Source: CAZPGL01 sp964586175
GTDB taxonomy: Bacteria > Actinomycetota > Acidimicrobiia > Acidimicrobiales > MedAcidi-G1
Direction of reading: 5' to 3'
Length of the DNA stretch: 17,134 nucleotides
NCBI GenBank assembly: GCA_964586175.1
Contig: CAZPGL010000042.1
Location: 1-17,134 of the forward strand
Positions 13,783 through 17,134 of the stretch are shown here, piece by piece (position 1 is the stretch's first letter; each line of letters begins with the position of its first letter). The notes under the pieces were generated by a model. That model was not told the origin of the DNA and did no database searches. It was given only the letters and a program-made list of their open reading frames with translations. The translations under genes were made by a program, and so were the position numbers.

Positions 13783-13790
13783 GACCGGCC

Positions 13791-14723
13791 ATGCACCGTC
13801 CCTTCCGCTTCAGCGTCCAGGCCTCCGCGCCGCGTCCGGCCGCCGAATGGCGGGAACTGGGCCGTCGGGCCGAGGATCTCGGCTATTCGGCCCTGTCGGT
13901 CTCCGACCACCTCGACGCCGAGATGGCACCGCTCATCGCCCTTGCCGTCACCGCCGAGGCCACCCGCGACCTCCGGCTCACCACCCTCGTCCTCGGCAAC
14001 GACTTCCGGCATCCGGCGTTCCTCGCCAAGCAGGCGTCGACCCTCGATCTGCTGTCCGACGGTCGCCTCGAGCTGGGCCTGGGCGCCGGCTGGAAGACCA
14101 CCGACTACGAACAGTCGGGTCTGCCGCTCGACCCGCCCGGGGTGCGCATCGCCCGGCTGGCCGAGGCCGTCGCCGTCATCAAGGGTTGCTTCGCCGACGG
14201 GCCGTTCGACTTCGACGGCGAGTACTACTCCATCCGCGGGCTGGACGGGCAGCCGTCGTGCATCCAGGACCCGCACCCGCCGCTGCTGCTGGCCGGGGGC
14301 GGCCGCAGGATGCTCACCCTGGCCGCCCGGGAGGGCGACATCGTCGGCGTCAACGCCAACATGGCCGCCGGGGTCATCGACCACCGGGCCGGCCCCTCGG
14401 CGACGGTGGCCGCCACCGACGAGAAGTTGGGCTGGATCCGGGAGGCGGCCGGCGAGCGTATGGACGAGATCGAGCTACAGACCCGGGTCCACATGGCCAC
14501 CATCACCGACGACCCGCAAGGCATCGCTGAGTTGATGGCCCCGGCGCTGGGCATCACCGCCGAAGAGGCCCTGGCCTCGCCGCACGTGCTGGTCGGTTCG
14601 CCCGGCCAGTGCGTCGAGACCCTGTTGTCGTGGCGGGAACGGTGGGGGCTGTCCTACATCGGGCTCAACGAGGACGCCATGGTCGAGTTCGCCCCGGTCG
14701 TCGAAGCGCTCGACGGGGTCTGA
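13791..14723 (+). CDS. F420-dependent LLM-class oxidoreductase (TIGR03621-like)
   Basis: A 310-residue bacterial-luciferase-like TIM-barrel flavoprotein of the F420-using subgroup. Visible blocks are FRFSVQASAPRPAAEWRELG at the N-terminus, EDLGYSALSVSDHL (29-42), TLVLGNDFRHPAFLAKQAST, LSDGRLELGLGAGWKTTDYE (88-107), PLLLAGGGRRMLTLAARE and LVGSPGQCVETLL towards the C-terminus. The substrate cannot be predicted. It is the only plus-strand gene, divergent from pcrA and convergent with the two-domain barrel protein (16 bp between stops). Residue similarity suggests the TIGR03621 group; this is recall, not a search. Confidence 0.88.
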   Translation: MHRPFRFSVQASAPRPAAEWRELGRRAEDLGYSALSVSDHLDAEMAPLIALAVTAEATRDLRLTTLVLGNDFRHPAFLAKQASTLDLLSDGRLELGLGAGWKTTDYEQSGLPLDPPGVRIARLAEAVAVIKGCFADGPFDFDGEYYSIRGLDGQPSCIQDPHPPLLLAGGGRRMLTLAAREGDIVGVNANMAAGVIDHRAGPSATVAATDEKLGWIREAAGERMDEIELQTRVHMATITDDPQGIAELMAPALGITAEEALASPHVLVGSPGQCVETLLSWRERWGLSYIGLNEDAMVEFAPVVEALDGV

Positions 14724-14731
14724 GCCCCGTC
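14712..14731. terminator. Hairpin spanning the oxidoreductase stop codon, between convergent genes
   Basis: GACGGGG (14712-14718) and CCCCGTC (14725-14731) form a perfect 7-bp stem around TCTGAG, which holds the TGA stop. It lies between the two convergent genes and could end transcripts from both sides. There is no T-run, so this is a weak call. Confidence 0.35.
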
Positions 14732-14739
14732 CCGGTCAG

Positions 14740-15546
14740 CTACCAGAGCTGGTCGGTGTAGGTGTCGGTGCCGACGACGGTGCGGATGAACGGTGCCGCC
14801 GACGTGACCGTGCCCACCCCCGACGCCTCGAGACGGGCCGCGTAGTCCACGAAACGGTCCCAGCAGGCTCGGGGGTCGTCCTCCAGGAAGAACAGCTGCA
14901 TCGTCGAGTCGGCGTCGAGGGGCGCCGACCCGAGATCCATCGGAGCGTTGCTGGTCATGTCGTCACGGGGCACCGCGGTCCACGAAGCACACGAGGCGAC
15001 TGGTCCGTCGGCGAAAAGCGGCGGCAGGCCATCGGACGCCAGCCAGGCGTCGAGGGCCGCCTCGTCGACACCGTCGGCCCGACGCACCGCCAACGAAGCG
15101 ATGGCCGCGTACCCATGGTCGAGGGCCACCTCGACCGGCACCGGATCGTCGTCGCGGTAGTGGTCGGTGCCGTGCATGTACAGCACGGTGTGGGCGTGGC
15201 GACGCTCGTTGAAACCCCGGCCCGCCAGGTACAGCTTGACCACCTGGTCGGCCCCCCAGGCGAAGTGCTCGTCGTGATGGCCGGCCTCCACCCAATAGAT
15301 GGCCACGTACGAACCCCGGTCGACGGGGTCGCTGACCGAGTTGCCTTCCACCGGGAACCGCAGATCCTTGAGGTCGCGGGTCGCCACCCAGCGGCTGCCG
15401 GCCAGACACCATGGTCCGCTCAGACACCCGCCGTAGTAGTGGTCCCGCTCGTACCAACGGTTGTAGGCCACCTCGTGGCCCTCGTTCGGGTCGACGAGGG
15501 TGTACAGCATGCTGCCGACCTTGATCGGATAGTCAGGGGGTGCCAT
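14740..15546 (-). CDS. Hypothetical protein with two dimeric alpha/beta-barrel-like halves
   Basis: A 268-residue cytoplasmic protein I cannot name. The first half (about 11-125) starts with GSMLYTLVDPNEGHEVAYNRWYERDH and has WVEAGHHDEHFAWGADQVVK. The second (about 145-258) starts with YAAIASLAVRRADGVDEAALDAWL and ends with MQLFFLEDDPRACWDRFVDYAARL and GTVTSAAPFIRTVVG. Each half reads as strand-helix-strand-strand-helix, like EthD/antibiotic-monooxygenase-type ferredoxin-like barrels, and the N-terminal YxRWYxxDH is reminiscent of EthD-like proteins. The start ATG 15544-15546 has GGAGG at 15558-15562, 11 nt upstream. It follows the thioesterase gene by 27 bp. Possible role in polyketide, steroid or ring-compound metabolism; inference only. 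Confidence 0.7.
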   Translation of the reverse strand: MAPPDYPIKVGSMLYTLVDPNEGHEVAYNRWYERDHYYGGCLSGPWCLAGSRWVATRDLKDLRFPVEGNSVSDPVDRGSYVAIYWVEAGHHDEHFAWGADQVVKLYLAGRGFNERRHAHTVLYMHGTDHYRDDDPVPVEVALDHGYAAIASLAVRRADGVDEAALDAWLASDGLPPLFADGPVASCASWTAVPRDDMTSNAPMDLGSAPLDADSTMQLFFLEDDPRACWDRFVDYAARLEASGVGTVTSAAPFIRTVVGTDTYTDQLW

Positions 15547-15573
15547 GGGAACCGGAGCCTCCAGCGGTGATGG

Positions 15574-16400
15574 TCATCGGGGGGAGATCAAAATCGACGC
15601 GGTCGCCCGGCCGACCCGGCCCGTCCCGTCGTAGAGCACGGCCTCGGACAATCCGATGCCGTCGCCGTCGTTCTTGTGGAGGCCGCGGATACCGATCCAG
15701 TCGCCGACCGGGTCGCGGAACGCGGCCACCGAAAGGTCGGCATTGATAGTGACCCAACCGTCCGGGTCGAGGTACTGGGCGACCATCGACGCCATGTCGC
15801 CCAGGGTGGCCAGACGGACGAACCCCGACGTCTCATGGCCCTCGACCATGGTGCTGTGCATCCGCAACCAGGCCAGGCCGGGGGCGCCCGACCGGTAGGA
15901 GTTGGCCTGCCGGAACTCGATGCTGCGCAGGAAGGCCGGCACGCCGATCCCCGGCACCTCGAACTCGACGGCCCGGTCGGGCATCGGCGGTAGAGCGTCC
16001 TCCTCGTGGAAGGTCCGATCGGGGTCGACCGGGTTGGGGTCGCCGCTGACCCGTATGCGCAACGACGTAGCCCGGGCCACCTCGACGTCCAGATCGTCAC
16101 CGGCGAAGATCGACGCCCGGACGACCTGGATGCGACGGCCGGCCCGGACGACCTCGACCTCGGGGCGCAGCGGGGTCAGGGGCACGCCGCGCATCATGTC
16201 GACGGTGTGGCGGGCCGTGCGCATCGGGACGTCGGACGGCACCTGCTCCACGAGGTGGGCCAGGATCCCCGACACCGGCCCGCCGTGCTGGTGGTCGGCG
16301 TCCCACGGCCCACCGGACAGCGGCCCGGGGATCAGCAGGCCGTCCCGTTCCGAGTAGATGTGGCCGGTGGCGCGGATGATGTCGTCGGACACGACGGTCA

Positions 16401-16404
<4 letters not shown>
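15574..16404 (-). CDS. Acyl-CoA thioesterase-like protein, double hotdog fold (TesB/4HBT_3-like)
   Basis: A 276-residue protein made of two hotdog domains. The N-terminal domain has GPLSGGPWDADHQHGGPVSG then ILAHLVEQ, followed by LRPEVEVVRAGRRIQVVRAS. The C-terminal domain has LRMHSTMVEGHETSGFVRLA, INADLSVAAFRDPVGDWIGI and GRATASILISPR at the end. Proteins of this type hydrolyse acyl-CoA thioesters; the chain length and true substrate are not readable. I chose ATG 16402-16404, which overlaps the upstream stop (ATGA); the next codon is also ATG, so the start could be three nt later. It is co-transcribed with the isomerase-like gene and probably with the two-domain barrel gene. Confidence 0.82.

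Positions 16405-17134
<730 letters not shown>

Overview
This is a GC-rich (roughly 70% by eye), gene-dense chromosomal segment from an actinobacterium. Support for that comes from an F420-dependent luciferase-like oxidoreductase, a DUF2342-type metalloprotease, a mycothiol-dependent-isomerase-like protein, frequent GTG starts, and a gene order (metalloprotease-tilS-hpt-folE-folP-folB-folK-DUF2520-panC-coaX-lysS) that matches the Mycobacterium tuberculosis Rv3626c-Rv3598c neighbourhood as I remember it. The extra and missing genes suggest a deep branch such as the Acidimicrobiia; that placement is inference. Almost everything is on the minus strand; only the oxidoreductase at 13791-14723 is on the plus strand.

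Read in the direction of transcription (right to left): the window opens with the C-terminal end of guaA (GMP synthase). It is followed with 4-nt overlaps by a DinB/maleylpyruvate-isomerase-like protein and a double-hotdog thioesterase, then a two-domain dimeric alpha/beta-barrel-like protein (14740-15546). That protein converges on the F420-dependent oxidoreductase. The oxidoreductase is divergent from pcrA (UvrD-type helicase) across a 78-bp region holding a perfect 10-bp inverted repeat. After pcrA come a tRNA-Thr(CGT), a 44-residue membrane protein, the HECTH metalloprotease, tilS and hpt.

From 8475 down to 1 lies a long cofactor super-operon: folE, folP, a 27-codon leader ORF, a phosphatase-like protein lacking its catalytic residues, folB and folK (folate); a DUF2520 Rossmann protein and panC (pantothenate); nadB and nadC (NAD); coaX (CoA); and lysS, cut by the window edge. 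Eleven junctions are 4-nt GTGA or ATGA stop/start overlaps, so most of these proteins are probably made by coupled translation. panB, panD, nadA and ftsH, which sit in or near comparable loci elsewhere, are not in this window.

The most unusual points are: the degenerate dual-specificity-phosphatase-like protein inside the folate operon (the Cys and Arg of HCX5R are both replaced) with its tiny coupled leader ORF; a recurring box, (C/G)TAG-R-D-T followed by 7-8 nt and ATG, in front of five non-overlapping genes, which looks like a leaderless-mRNA -10 element; and inverted repeats covering the predicted -35 regions at pcrA/oxidoreductase and at folP. No mobile elements, CRISPR arrays or rRNA were seen, and no gene-free stretch exceeds about 80 bp.
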